A stretch of DNA of 64,000 bases from Enhygromyxa salina (GTDB taxonomy: Bacteria; Myxococcota_A; Polyangia; Nannocystales; Nannocystaceae), in the NCBI RefSeq assembly GCF_002994635.1, contig NZ_PVNL01000124.1, positions 79,622-143,621 of the forward strand. The letters are read 5' to 3'. Position 1 is the stretch's first letter; every line of letters starts with the position of its first letter. The position numbers were made by a program, and so were the translations under genes. Shown piece after piece: positions 46,176 through 57,617 of this stretch. Under the pieces are notes generated by a model, which ran no database searches, had not been told where the DNA came from, and saw only the letters and a list, made by a program, of their open reading frames with translations.

Positions 46176-48347
46176 ATGCGTGGAGCGATCCTGAAGTCAT
46201 GGCTGTCCCTGGGTCTCGTGGCGCTCGCTGGCAGCAGCGCCGCAGCTTGCGATCGCGGCGGTCCGGTCGAGACCCCCGAGCCCGCGGGGCCGCCCGTCGA
46301 AGACCCGACCAAAGCCGCCCCCGCCGAGGTCCCCAGCACCGGCGTCGATGGCCTGGTCGCCTCGATCGATCCCAGCGTCGATCCCTGTGACGACTTCTAC
46401 ATGTACGCCTGCGGTGGCTGGCTCGCCGCCCACCAGCGCCCGGCCGACAAGTCTCGCTATGGCCGCAGCTTCGACACGGTCTCGGAGCACAACGAAGCGG
46501 TGATGCGCGAGCTGCTCGATGCCGCGAGCGCGGCTGCCAAGGCTGGCGGCGCCGATCCAAGCACGCAGCAGCTCGGCGACTACTACAACGCATGCATGGA
46601 CACGCCCGCGCGCGACGCCGCCGGGATCGAGGGCCTGGCCGAGCCGCTCGCGCTGATCGACGGCGCCAAGGACAAGCGCGCGCTCATGAAAGTGGTTGGC
46701 CAGCTGCACGCGTCGGTGTGGGGGCGCATGGGCTGGCTGGGCATGCCCGCGGCGCCGCCGTTCTTCATCGTGGGGGTCGACGCCGACTACATGGACGCGC
46801 CCGATCAAAACATGGCGATCGTCTCGCAAGCCGGGCTGGCGCTGCCGAGCCGCGAGATGTACCTGCCGGCGGCGGGGCCCGAGGGCGACCCGACCCGGGC
46901 GCTGCTGGCCAATTACGAGCGACACATCGCGACCATGCTCACGCTCGCCGGCTCGACCAGTGAGCAGGCCGCGACCGACGCGAAGCTGGTGCTGGCGATC
47001 GAGACCGCGCTCGCCGAGGCCTCCATGACCCCGGTGCAGCTGCGCGACGATCAGGCCAACTATCACAAAGAAGGCTTCAAGGGCCTGAGCAAGCGGGCCA
47101 AGCGGGTGGCCTGGGACGCCTACTTCGAGGGCGCAGGGCTGCCGCGGACCAAGGCGCTCAACATTCGGACGCCCGACTACCTCGCGGCGATGGCCAAGGT
47201 CATTGACGAGCGGCCGCTCGCGGACCTGCAGGCCTACCTGCGCTGGAGCTTGATCCACGCGACCGCCGAGGATCTCGACACGGCGATCGGCGAGGCGAAT
47301 TTCGAGCTCACCAAGCTGATCACGGGCGTCGATGAGCCCCCGCCGCTGTGGAAGCGGTGCACGCAGTCGGTGATGTGGGCGCTGCCCGAGCTGGTCGGTC
47401 CGGCCTACGTCGAGCGGGCGTTCGCGGGTGACTCCAAGGCGATCGCCAACGACATGATCGAGCGGATCAACGCGGCGATGGCCGCGAGCCTGCCCACCCT
47501 CGAGTGGATGGACGAGACCACCCGCGGCCGGGCCCAGCACAAGATCGACGCGATGGGCCGCAAGATCGGCTACCCCGACACGTGGCGCACGTATCAAGAC
47601 GTGGCGATCACCGGCGCCGATCACCTCGCCAACGTGCTGGCCGAGAAGCGCGCCCACGCCGTTCGCCAAGCCGCTCAGATCGACAAGCCGGTCGACAAGG
47701 CCGAGTGGTTGATGCCGGCCCCGCTGGTCAACGCCTACTTCAACCCGACCAACAACGAGATCGCGTTCCCGGCTGGGATCCTGCAGCCGCCCTTCTTCGA
47801 CGCCGACCAGCCGATGGTCATGAACTTCGGCGGGATCGGGGCGGTCGCGGGTCACGAGCTGACCCACGGCTTCGATGACGAGGGCCGCAAGTACGACGCG
47901 ACCGGACGCCTGACGCAGTGGTGGGAGCCGCAGGTGTCCGAGGCGTTCGAGCAGCGGGTCGCGTGCGTGGTCGAGCAGTACAACGGCTACGAGGCCGCGC
48001 CCGGCAAGTTCGTCAATGGTGAGCTGACCGCGGGCGAGAACATCGCCGACATCGGCGGGGTCAAAGAGGCCTACTTCGCGTACCAGGCGTGGGCGACCGA
48101 GCAGGGCGGCGATCCGGCGGTCGTCGAGGGCATGTCCAACGAGCAGGTGTTCTTCGTCGCGTGGGCCCAAAACTGGTGTCAGCACACCGCGGATCTCGAG
48201 CTGCAGCGCCGGCTGCTCGAGGACTCGCACTCGCCCGGACCGTTTCGCGCGTCGGGTCCGCTCGCGGATCTGCCCGAGTTCGCCGAGGCGTTCTCGTGCG
48301 CCGAGGGCAGCCGCATGAACCCCGTCGATCGCTGCGAGATCTGGTGA
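46176..48347 (+). CDS. M13-family (neprilysin/PepO-like) metallopeptidase lipoprotein
   Basis: A 723-residue peptidase with N-terminal lipoprotein-type signal (SSAAAC, Cys25). It opens with the M13 motif DPCDDFYMYACGGWLAAH, has the core NAYFNPTNNEIAFPAGILQPPFF in outline, the zinc site GHELTHGFDDEGRKYD (His560, Glu561, His564) and the third ligand in GENIADIGG (Glu621). Ends with FSCAEGSRMNPVDRCEIW, matching the CxxxSxMNPxxxCxxW close. It should cleave small extracellular peptides and is probably outer-membrane-anchored, useful for predation or peptide turnover. Its TGA shares an A with the ATG of the acyl-CoA dehydrogenase gene. Confidence 0.96.
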   Translation: MRGAILKSWLSLGLVALAGSSAAACDRGGPVETPEPAGPPVEDPTKAAPAEVPSTGVDGLVASIDPSVDPCDDFYMYACGGWLAAHQRPADKSRYGRSFDTVSEHNEAVMRELLDAASAAAKAGGADPSTQQLGDYYNACMDTPARDAAGIEGLAEPLALIDGAKDKRALMKVVGQLHASVWGRMGWLGMPAAPPFFIVGVDADYMDAPDQNMAIVSQAGLALPSREMYLPAAGPEGDPTRALLANYERHIATMLTLAGSTSEQAATDAKLVLAIETALAEASMTPVQLRDDQANYHKEGFKGLSKRAKRVAWDAYFEGAGLPRTKALNIRTPDYLAAMAKVIDERPLADLQAYLRWSLIHATAEDLDTAIGEANFELTKLITGVDEPPPLWKRCTQSVMWALPELVGPAYVERAFAGDSKAIANDMIERINAAMAASLPTLEWMDETTRGRAQHKIDAMGRKIGYPDTWRTYQDVAITGADHLANVLAEKRAHAVRQAAQIDKPVDKAEWLMPAPLVNAYFNPTNNEIAFPAGILQPPFFDADQPMVMNFGGIGAVAGHELTHGFDDEGRKYDATGRLTQWWEPQVSEAFEQRVACVVEQYNGYEAAPGKFVNGELTAGENIADIGGVKEAYFAYQAWATEQGGDPAVVEGMSNEQVFFVAWAQNWCQHTADLELQRRLLEDSHSPGPFRASGPLADLPEFAEAFSCAEGSRMNPVDRCEIW

Positions 48348-49501
48348 TGGCGTTCCCCCGCAGGCACCCGGGCTGGACCGAGGACCACGAGCAGCTGCGC
48401 CGGACCGTGCGGGGGTTCGTCGAGCGCGAGCTCGAGCCCAACATCCACGCGTGGGAGGAAGCTGGCGAGTTTCCGCGCGCGCTGTACCGGACCGCCGGGG
48501 AGCTGGGCCTGCTCGGGCTGGGCTTCCCCGAGGCCTACGGCGGCACCCCGGTCGACTCGTTCTCGGCGCTGGTCATGACCGAGGAGCTGTGCCGGGCCGG
48601 CTCCGGCGGCGTGATCGCCAGCTTGATGAGCCACGGGATCGGGCTGCCGCCGATCATCGCGCTGGGCTCGGAGTCGCTCAAGCAGCGCATCGCCCCGCCC
48701 GTGCTCGCGGGCGAGCAGATCATGGCGCTGGCGATCACCGAGCCCTCGGGCGGCTCGGACGTCGCCAACCTCCGGGCCACCGCCCGCCGTGAGGGCGACC
48801 ACTACATCGTCGACGGCAGCAAGACCTTCATTACCTCGGGCATGCGCGCCGACTGGATCACGACCGCGGTCCGCACGGGTGGCCCCGGCATGCAGGGGAT
48901 CTCGCTGCTGGCGATCCCCGGCGACACGCCCGGCCTGACCCGGACCAAGCTCGACAAGATGGGCTGGTGGTGCTCCGACACCGCGAGCCTGTACTTCGAC
49001 GGCTGCGAGGTGCCCGTCGAGAACCTGATCGGCGTCGAGCACGGCGGGTTCATGGGCATCATGGTCAACTTCAACAACGAGCGGATGATGCTGGCCGCGA
49101 TCGCGCTGGGCATGGCGCGGGTCTGCTACGAAGACGCGCTGGCCTGGGCCCGCGAGCGCCAGACCTTTGGCAAGCCGCTGGTTCGCCACCAGGTCGTCCG
49201 CCACAAGCTCGTCGACATGGCGACCTCGATCCGCGCCGTCGAGTGCGTGCTCGATGATCTGGCCTGGCGCCTCGATCGCGGCGAGGTCCCGATCGCCGAG
49301 GTCTGCATGGCCAAGAACCTCGCAACCCAGTGCGTCGAGCTGTGCGCCAAGGAGGCCGTGCAGATCCTCGGTGGGGCCGGGTTCATCCGCGGCGTCAAGT
49401 CCGAGCGGATCTACCGCGAGACCAAGGTGTTGAGCATTGGCGGCGGCGCCGAAGAGATCATGAAGGAGCTGGCCGCCCGCCAGCTGGGGTACCTGCAATA
49501 G
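48347..49501 (+). CDS. Acyl-CoA dehydrogenase
   Basis: A 384-residue flavoprotein with the full ACAD plan: N-terminal helical part (LGLLGLGFPEAYGG), beta domain (MALAITEPSGGSDVANLRATA, SKTFITSGMRADW) and C-terminal helices (WARERQTFGKPLVRHQVVRHKL, VQILGGAGFIRGVKSERIYRE). The usual C-terminal base (E in the E-G-T motif of MCAD) is replaced by Gly (SIGGGAEEI). The base is likely the Glu of FNNERMML, as in isovaleryl-CoA and long-chain acyl-CoA dehydrogenases. Substrate probably branched- or long-chain acyl-CoA. ATG start fixed by the TGATG overlap with the M13 gene. Confidence 0.95.
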   Translation: MAFPRRHPGWTEDHEQLRRTVRGFVERELEPNIHAWEEAGEFPRALYRTAGELGLLGLGFPEAYGGTPVDSFSALVMTEELCRAGSGGVIASLMSHGIGLPPIIALGSESLKQRIAPPVLAGEQIMALAITEPSGGSDVANLRATARREGDHYIVDGSKTFITSGMRADWITTAVRTGGPGMQGISLLAIPGDTPGLTRTKLDKMGWWCSDTASLYFDGCEVPVENLIGVEHGGFMGIMVNFNNERMMLAAIALGMARVCYEDALAWARERQTFGKPLVRHQVVRHKLVDMATSIRAVECVLDDLAWRLDRGEVPIAEVCMAKNLATQCVELCAKEAVQILGGAGFIRGVKSERIYRETKVLSIGGGAEEIMKELAARQLGYLQ

Positions 49502-49539
49502 CCTCGCTGCAGTAGCCGCTGCGGCCGCTGGTCTCTACC

Positions 49540-50055
49540 ATGGGTGGTATGCGCTGTTCGCCTCGCCCGCTCCTCCACGTTCTCGTTTGCCTGCTCGCGC
49601 TCCTGTCCGTCGCCTGCACCGACGAGACCGGCGGCACCACCGACGAGAACAGCAGCACCGACGACGGCAGCGCGCTGCCCAGCACCGTGTTCAGGATCGA
49701 GTTCGACGGCACCAGCGTGTGCGGAGCCCCGGTCGATCGCGTCGAGTTCGCGACCCGCCGGATCAACTGCTGGGACCCCGAGCTGCCCTGCACGGTGTCG
49801 ACCGATCCCCCCTGGATCACCGGCACCGCGGCCGCGTGCTCGGAGCTCGACGGCTCGATGGAGTGGCAGGTCGAGGTCACCCAGACCGGCCAATACGAGA
49901 CCCAGCTGCGGGCCCTGTCCGGCACCAGCCAGGAGGGCATCCACTGCTTCGCCGGCGGCGGCGCGGCCACCACCAAGGTCTCCAACGCCGACCTCGACAC
50001 CCAGGCCAGCTTCACCCTGACCGAAGCCCCCGACCAAGACTGCGCGAATCCCTGA
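49540..50055 (+). CDS. Small lipoprotein
   Basis: A 171-residue lipoprotein: signal (LLHVLVCLLALLSVAC, Cys26), short Thr/Ser/Asp-rich linker and a compact beta domain with cysteines in conserved-looking places (SVCGAPVDRVEF, INCWDPELPCTVS, CSELDGSMEWQVEV, GIHCFAGGG, DQDCANP). No family recognised. ATG at 49540 or 49549. Followed by leuS after 74 bp; not obviously linked in function. Confidence 0.75.
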   Translation: MGGMRCSPRPLLHVLVCLLALLSVACTDETGGTTDENSSTDDGSALPSTVFRIEFDGTSVCGAPVDRVEFATRRINCWDPELPCTVSTDPPWITGTAAACSELDGSMEWQVEVTQTGQYETQLRALSGTSQEGIHCFAGGGAATTKVSNADLDTQASFTLTEAPDQDCANP

Positions 50056-50129
50056 GCGCATCCGCCTGGGATCGGCCGTGCGCGCCAGGGCTGGCCCCCA
50101 TACGCGAAACGCCGTAGTTTCCCCCCTTC

Positions 50130-52823
<2,694 letters not shown>

Positions 52824-52887
52824 CCTCACAGGCGCGATCGCACTCTGGTAATGTTGGCCCCGCGGTCGCGAGACCGACGGTCGTTCC

Positions 52888-54429
52888 ATGCATCGCTCTT
52901 ACATCTTGGCCCTGGCTTCGCTCTCCCTGCTCGCGCTCGTTCATGGTTGCAGCGACGACACGAGCAACACCGACACCGCGGTGACCGTCAACCCCGACAC
53001 CGGGAACTCCAACGGCCCAACCACCAGCGGTGACGGTGACGGCGACAGCGACGAGACCGTGAGCGGCGGCGAAGAGGACGGCTGCCCGCCGATCACGGGC
53101 TGCCTCGATCTCCCAGAGGAAGACGACCCGGTTGGCTGCGACTCGGAGGGCAACTGCAACCTGGTCGATCTGCTGTTCGTGATCGACAACTCCGGGACGA
53201 TGGGCGCCGAGCAGCTCAACCTCGCGCGCAACTTCCCGCTGCTGGTCCAGCAGCTCGAGGGCCTGCAGTCCGAGAACGGCGGCACCGGTGCCAACGTGAA
53301 CATCATGGTCACGACCACCGACTTCGGGAACCCGCTGTGCAAGCCGTTCGCCAACCACGAGCCCGAGTCAGGGGCGCCGGTCGCGAGCGCGTGCACCAAG
53401 CGACTCGATCGCTTCACCGGCCTCGCGCAGATCAACCCGCCGGTCTACGAAGAGGCCTGCACCGACGTCTGCGCCGCGCCCGGCATCGAGCCGCTCAACG
53501 GCGATCTGATCATCCACTTCGACGACGACGGCGACAACGTCCCGCCGGTTCCGCCGGCCGACATCAACGGCGACGGCATCGACGACAGCCCGGTCGCGCA
53601 GGCGCTGGCCTGCATCGGCCCGCAAGGGATCGACGGCTGCGGCTACGAGTCACCGCTCGAGGCCATGATGCAGGCCCTCAACCCGCTCGCGCCGTGGAAC
53701 TGCGGCTCGCCCGGTGATCAGGCCGCGTGCCCCAACGGCGGGGTCGAGCGCCCGTTCATGCGCGAGGGCGCGGTGCTGGCCGTCGCAATCATCACCGACG
53801 AGGCAGACTGCTCGGTCAAGGACTACGCGATCATGACCGACAACGCCTACTTCGCGGCGCTCGACGGCGACAAGCTGCCGAGCTCCGCGATCTGCTGGAA
53901 GGCCGGCGTCACCTGCAACGGCCCCGACGCCAACGGCGTGTACGTCAACTGCTCGTCCAACGACAGCGCCGACGTCATGCAGCCGGTCAAGCGCTACAGC
54001 GACTTCCTCAACCTGTACGTGCGCGAGGGCCTCGGCAAAGAGGTCGTGATGCTCGGGATCCTCGGCGTCCCGCCGGTCACCGAGCACAACCCCAAGTCGC
54101 CCCACGAGCCGATCGCCGGCGGCGTGAAGTCGCTGGTCTACCGTCAGTGGCGCGACAGCGACATCCTCCAGGAGGACGCGGAGAAGGGCGTCGACGTCGA
54201 CTACCAGCAGTGGGCGTTCGGGATCGGGCCGGGCTGCACCGGTCAGGACATGCAGGGCACCATCACGGGCCAGGCGATCCCGCCGGTCCGGGTCAAAGAG
54301 GTCTGCCAGTCACTCGACTACGACGACAAGATCCGCTGCTGCATCGAGTCGGTGTGTGACGATGACTTCAGCCCCGCGCTGGGCTGCCTGACCGACGTGA
54401 TCCAAAACGTGTTCACCCCAGTCGAGTAG
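52888..54429 (+). CDS. VWA-like lipoprotein (paralogue 1)
   Basis: A 513-residue lipoprotein (LVHGC, Cys21) with a short GDGDGD segment. A von Willebrand A-like domain begins with LLFVIDNSGTMG (Asp100), the DxSxT form of the MIDAS metal site, then NVNIMVTTTDFGNPLC, a Cys-rich insertion (CTDVCAAPG, AQALACIGPQGIDGCGYES), AVAIITDEADCSV, VVMLGILGVPP and a C-terminal block IPPVRVKEVCQSL...DKIRCCIESVCDDDF. Many cysteines suggest disulfides on the cell surface. It shares about the same layout and many identities with the gene at 54695. ATG start. Role unknown, likely protein-protein contact. Confidence 0.88.
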   Translation: MHRSYILALASLSLLALVHGCSDDTSNTDTAVTVNPDTGNSNGPTTSGDGDGDSDETVSGGEEDGCPPITGCLDLPEEDDPVGCDSEGNCNLVDLLFVIDNSGTMGAEQLNLARNFPLLVQQLEGLQSENGGTGANVNIMVTTTDFGNPLCKPFANHEPESGAPVASACTKRLDRFTGLAQINPPVYEEACTDVCAAPGIEPLNGDLIIHFDDDGDNVPPVPPADINGDGIDDSPVAQALACIGPQGIDGCGYESPLEAMMQALNPLAPWNCGSPGDQAACPNGGVERPFMREGAVLAVAIITDEADCSVKDYAIMTDNAYFAALDGDKLPSSAICWKAGVTCNGPDANGVYVNCSSNDSADVMQPVKRYSDFLNLYVREGLGKEVVMLGILGVPPVTEHNPKSPHEPIAGGVKSLVYRQWRDSDILQEDAEKGVDVDYQQWAFGIGPGCTGQDMQGTITGQAIPPVRVKEVCQSLDYDDKIRCCIESVCDDDFSPALGCLTDVIQNVFTPVE

Positions 54430-54694
54430 GGGCGGCGTCAGCCGCGGGTGGCCGCCATCCGGACCGCGCCTGCGCGGTCGAGTGCGGCCGATTCTGCGCT
54501 GGATCAGCGCTGCGCGTTACGCCGTGCCGGGCCGCGTCGTGCTGGGCCCATCGAGCGCACCAACCGCGAACGCGGGCCCCATGTGAGGTCAACCGCGGTC
54601 GCACGGACCACAATGTGCGTCACTTCGGTTTCCCCAACCGCACGGAAAACGTGTAGGGTCAGTTAGCCGCGGCGGACAGCCAGGCGGAGGAACG

Positions 54695-56233
54695 ATGCGT
54701 AGGACGACCTTCAACTTGATGCTCCTTTCTGGCCTTTGTGTTGCCCTTGGCACCGTCGTCGCGTGTAGCGATTCGGGTGCAGACGATGGCAGCGCGACCC
54801 TCACCCTCGATGGCACCGACTCCGGTATCACCAACACCACGCCGCCCGGCGACGGAGACGGCGACACAGGTGACGGCGACGGCGATCCAGGTGACGGCGA
54901 CGGCGACACCAACGGCTGCCCGCCGGGCGGCTGCCTCGACCTCGAAGATGAAACCGACTCGGGCACCGGCCCGGGCGGCTGCGCCTCGGGTGACGGCAGC
55001 TGCGGTCTCGTCGATCTGCTGTTCGTCATCGACAACTCCGGGACCATGGGCGAGGAGCAGGTCAACCTGTCCGCCAACTTCCCGCTGCTGATCGACCGGC
55101 TGCAGGAGTTGACGGACAACGAGGGCAACCCCCTCAACCCCAACGTCAACATCATGGTCACCACGACCGACCTCGGGCACCCCCAGTGCACGCCGTTCCA
55201 GCCCGACGGCTACGAGCCGGCCCAGGGCGCCCCGCAGAACGTCGCGTGCATCAACCGGCTCGAGGACTTCGACGGGCTCGGCAGCAACGCCCCGTCGTTC
55301 CCGCAGGCCTGCACGGAGGGCTGCCCCGTGGCCGTCGCCCCGCTCGATCCCTTCATCCACTTCGAGGGCATGAACGCGAGCACCACCAACATCCCGGGCA
55401 ACAACGTCAAGGGCGCGCTCAGCTGCATCGGCCCGCAGGGCATCAACGGCTGCGGCTACGAGGCCCCGCTCGAGGGCATGCTGCAGGCGATCAACCCCAC
55501 CGCCGAGTGGAACCAGGGCAACAAGCCGTTCTTGCGCAACGGGGCGATCCTCGCCATCGCGATCATCACCGACGAGGCTGACTGCTCGGTCCGCTCGCCC
55601 AACGGCTACGCGTTCTTCACCAACCAGATGCAGAACACGTACTGGGAGATCAACCCCGACACGGGGACCAAGACCCAGGCGACCTCGGCCGTGTGCTGGA
55701 ACGCTGGCGTCGACTGTGGCGCGCCCGACATGAACGGCGTCTATGCCGACTGCAACTCGATCGACACTGGCGTGTTGCACTCGAAAGACCGCTACCTGAC
55801 CTACCTGCAGGACGAGCTCATCGCCCACCAGAACAAAGAGGTCATCATGCTCGGGATCCTCGGGGTCCCGCCGGTCACGGCCCACAACGAGCAGCCGCCA
55901 TTCGAGCCCACCGCGGGCGGCGTCATGGACCTCGTGTACCGCAAGTGGATCGACGGCGCCTACCCGGCCGGCGACATCCTCCCGGGCGACAACAGCACCG
56001 CCGCCAAGAAAGAGTTCGAGTTCGGCGTTGGCCCGGGCTGCACCGGCGAGAACGGCATGGGTGGCTTCACCGGCCAGGCGATCCCGCCCGTCCGCGTCAA
56101 AGAGGTCTGCGAAGCCCTCAACGAGGACGACAAGATCCGCTGCTGCATCGAGTCGATCTGCGACACCGACTTCTCGGACGCCATCGGCTGCCTCACGGGC
56201 ATCATCCAGACGGTCGTCGACCCGCCCAAGTGA
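54695..56233 (+). CDS. VWA-like lipoprotein (paralogue 2)
   Basis: A 512-residue paralogue of the preceding gene: lipobox VVAC (Cys24), a longer GDGDGD linker (about 52-71), LLFVIDNSGTMG with Asp113, NVNIMVTTTDLGHPQC, LSCIGPQGINGCGYEAPLEGM in outline, AIAIITDEADCSV, VIMLGILGVPPVTAHN and IPPVRVKEVCEAL...DKIRCCIESICDTDF. The pair clearly arose by duplication. GGAGGA lies 6 nt upstream of the ATG region (GGAGGAACG). A strong intrinsic terminator follows its stop. Confidence 0.9.
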   Translation: MRRTTFNLMLLSGLCVALGTVVACSDSGADDGSATLTLDGTDSGITNTTPPGDGDGDTGDGDGDPGDGDGDTNGCPPGGCLDLEDETDSGTGPGGCASGDGSCGLVDLLFVIDNSGTMGEEQVNLSANFPLLIDRLQELTDNEGNPLNPNVNIMVTTTDLGHPQCTPFQPDGYEPAQGAPQNVACINRLEDFDGLGSNAPSFPQACTEGCPVAVAPLDPFIHFEGMNASTTNIPGNNVKGALSCIGPQGINGCGYEAPLEGMLQAINPTAEWNQGNKPFLRNGAILAIAIITDEADCSVRSPNGYAFFTNQMQNTYWEINPDTGTKTQATSAVCWNAGVDCGAPDMNGVYADCNSIDTGVLHSKDRYLTYLQDELIAHQNKEVIMLGILGVPPVTAHNEQPPFEPTAGGVMDLVYRKWIDGAYPAGDILPGDNSTAAKKEFEFGVGPGCTGENGMGGFTGQAIPPVRVKEVCEALNEDDKIRCCIESICDTDFSDAIGCLTGIIQTVVDPPK

Positions 56234-56273
56234 TGCGAGGCTGGGCCTGAACCCTCAGGCCCGACCCAACGCA

Positions 56274-56313
56274 AAAGAGCCGACCCGCCACCGGGTCGGC
56301 TCTTTGTTTTTTT
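56274..56313 (+). terminator. Intrinsic terminator
   Basis: A perfect 12-bp GC-rich stem (56276-56287 with 56292-56303, core GAGCCGACCCG) with CCAC loop and flanking A and T runs (AAAA before, TTTGTTTTTTT after). It ends the VWA lipoprotein transcript. The A-run on the left could also let it work, less well, for the convergent winged-helix gene. Confidence 0.95.
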
Positions 56314-56332
56314 AGCTCGGACCCTCGAAGAC

Positions 56333-56974
56333 TCAGCGCGGCTTTCGGCTGAGTTTGCGCAGGTGCGCGGCGCCGTTGCGGGTGATCTTGACCTTGCGCT
56401 TCTGGCCGCTGCCCTCGACGTGAATGAAGCCCTTTGAGCGCAGGTGCCGGAGCACCAGCTTGATCTGCTCGGACGTCAGCTTGGTCGCGCGCAGCAGGCT
56501 CGGCTCACTCAGCGGCCCCTCGTCGGCCAGGGTCCGCAGGATCCGAAGGTCGCCATCGGGGACATCGGCGCGGCGACGGATCACGGCGGGGCCGGCGTCG
56601 GGCAGGTCCATGAGCGGGTTGCCCTCTTCGTCGAACTCGATCTCGGGCTCCTGCGCGGCGCGGCGGCCGGTACCGTTGGTGCCCGCACTCGCGCTACCAG
56701 ACAGACCGCTCGTCAAGACCGTGCGGGTCGGCAGGACCGGGCGCGCGACGGCCATGTCGATCAGCTCTTGGACCGACATGTAGCCCAGCATCGGGGCGAG
56801 GTGCGGGTTTCCGCGGGTCGCCGTGACGAGCTCGCCGAGCGTGGTCTCGTCGGGCAACGAATTGACCACTTGGCGCATCACATCGAGCAGGGACTGTCGC
56901 CATTGCTCGTCGACTTCTGCCGTGCGCTCCTCGTCAATCTCGTCACGTTGCAGCATTTGGGCGTCCGCTGTCAT
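56333..56974 (-). CDS. Winged-helix DNA-binding protein
   Basis: A 213-residue protein. N-terminal helical region (ERTAEVDEQWRQSLLDVMR), a Gly/Ser/Ala linker near 90-105, and a C-terminal winged helix (about 140-205): ILRTLADEGPLSEPSLLRAT, LTSEQIKLVLRHLRSKGFIHVEGSG, then a basic tail KVKITRNGAAHLRKLSRKPR. The fold suggests a MarR/ArsR-type regulator or DNA-packaging factor. Targets unknown. ATG start; convergent with the VWA gene. Confidence 0.8.
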   Translation of the reverse strand: MTADAQMLQRDEIDEERTAEVDEQWRQSLLDVMRQVVNSLPDETTLGELVTATRGNPHLAPMLGYMSVQELIDMAVARPVLPTRTVLTSGLSGSASAGTNGTGRRAAQEPEIEFDEEGNPLMDLPDAGPAVIRRRADVPDGDLRILRTLADEGPLSEPSLLRATKLTSEQIKLVLRHLRSKGFIHVEGSGQKRKVKITRNGAAHLRKLSRKPR

Positions 56975-57617
56975 GTGCGCCCACGGTTAATATGCAGTTG
57001 TTGGATTGTCATTGGACTTGTAGCTACGAGCGGGTTCGGCTGTGCTGGTCACTTCATGTCATTGGACGAGCACAGCGTCGGCGACCCTTGGTGCGATCCG
57101 ACGCGGTCCCGAGTGCGTCGCGCAGGCGCGAGGCCAGGGGCTGAAACCGAGGGTGTATCGGAAGACTGCGGGGTCGGGACCCGAGATGGGGCCCAGGAGG
57201 CGTCCACAGACGCGTGCTCAGGGTCGTGACGGATGCACTACGGGCTGCTAAATCGTCTCGTACGTGAGCCCTTGCGGGCCCGTCTGGATGCTCAGCCATG
57301 CAATCGCAAAGCCCAGCAACCCGAAGCCGTCGTGGAAATGTTGCAGGGCACTCGCGTAGGTGTCAAGTGCTAAGGCCACGTTCGAGGGCCCAGGAGCGCG
57401 CTGCAGGTGCTCTGGCGGGGGGGCGCCATCGGAGCCGATGTCCCCAGCATGGGGTCTAGCGGCGCCCTACAATGCGAAATCACCCTCGCACGGGGGTCGT
57501 GCAGCGGGTTGTCGCAGGTGGTCGGGAGCCAGTGAGATCTCCAGGGTAGGCGAGGGCGTCTCGGCCGCGTGGCGTGCGGCCATTGACACCCGATCCGGCC
57601 CGGGGGAGGTATCCGCC
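56975..57617. other. Intergenic region upstream of purL with one small ORF
   Basis: About 640 bp between the leftward winged-helix gene and purL. Frames here are not GC3-biased except for a short leftward ORF at 57248-57379. No riboswitch (for example a purine type) was recognised in the purL leader; the only clear signal is the ribosome site of purL. Confidence 0.5.
57248..57379 (-). CDS. Possible 43-residue membrane protein or gene remnant
   Basis: From a GTG at 57379 the frame reads a plausible peptide with the membrane-like segment GFGLLGFAIAWLSIQTG and ends in TAG. In-frame open sequence continues upstream to a TAG near 57460 without a better start, so it may be the 3' remnant of a lost gene. 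No ribosome site. Confidence 0.3.
   Translation of the reverse strand: MALALDTYASALQHFHDGFGLLGFAIAWLSIQTGPQGLTYETI

Noticed and set aside
57360..57617. An N-terminal extension of PurL by 86 residues
   Set aside because: No codon bias, no similarity, and a strong ribosome site directly before the GTG at 57618.
57000..57617. A purine-type riboswitch in the purL leader
   Set aside because: No aptamer-like three-way junction or conserved loop words could be recognised.
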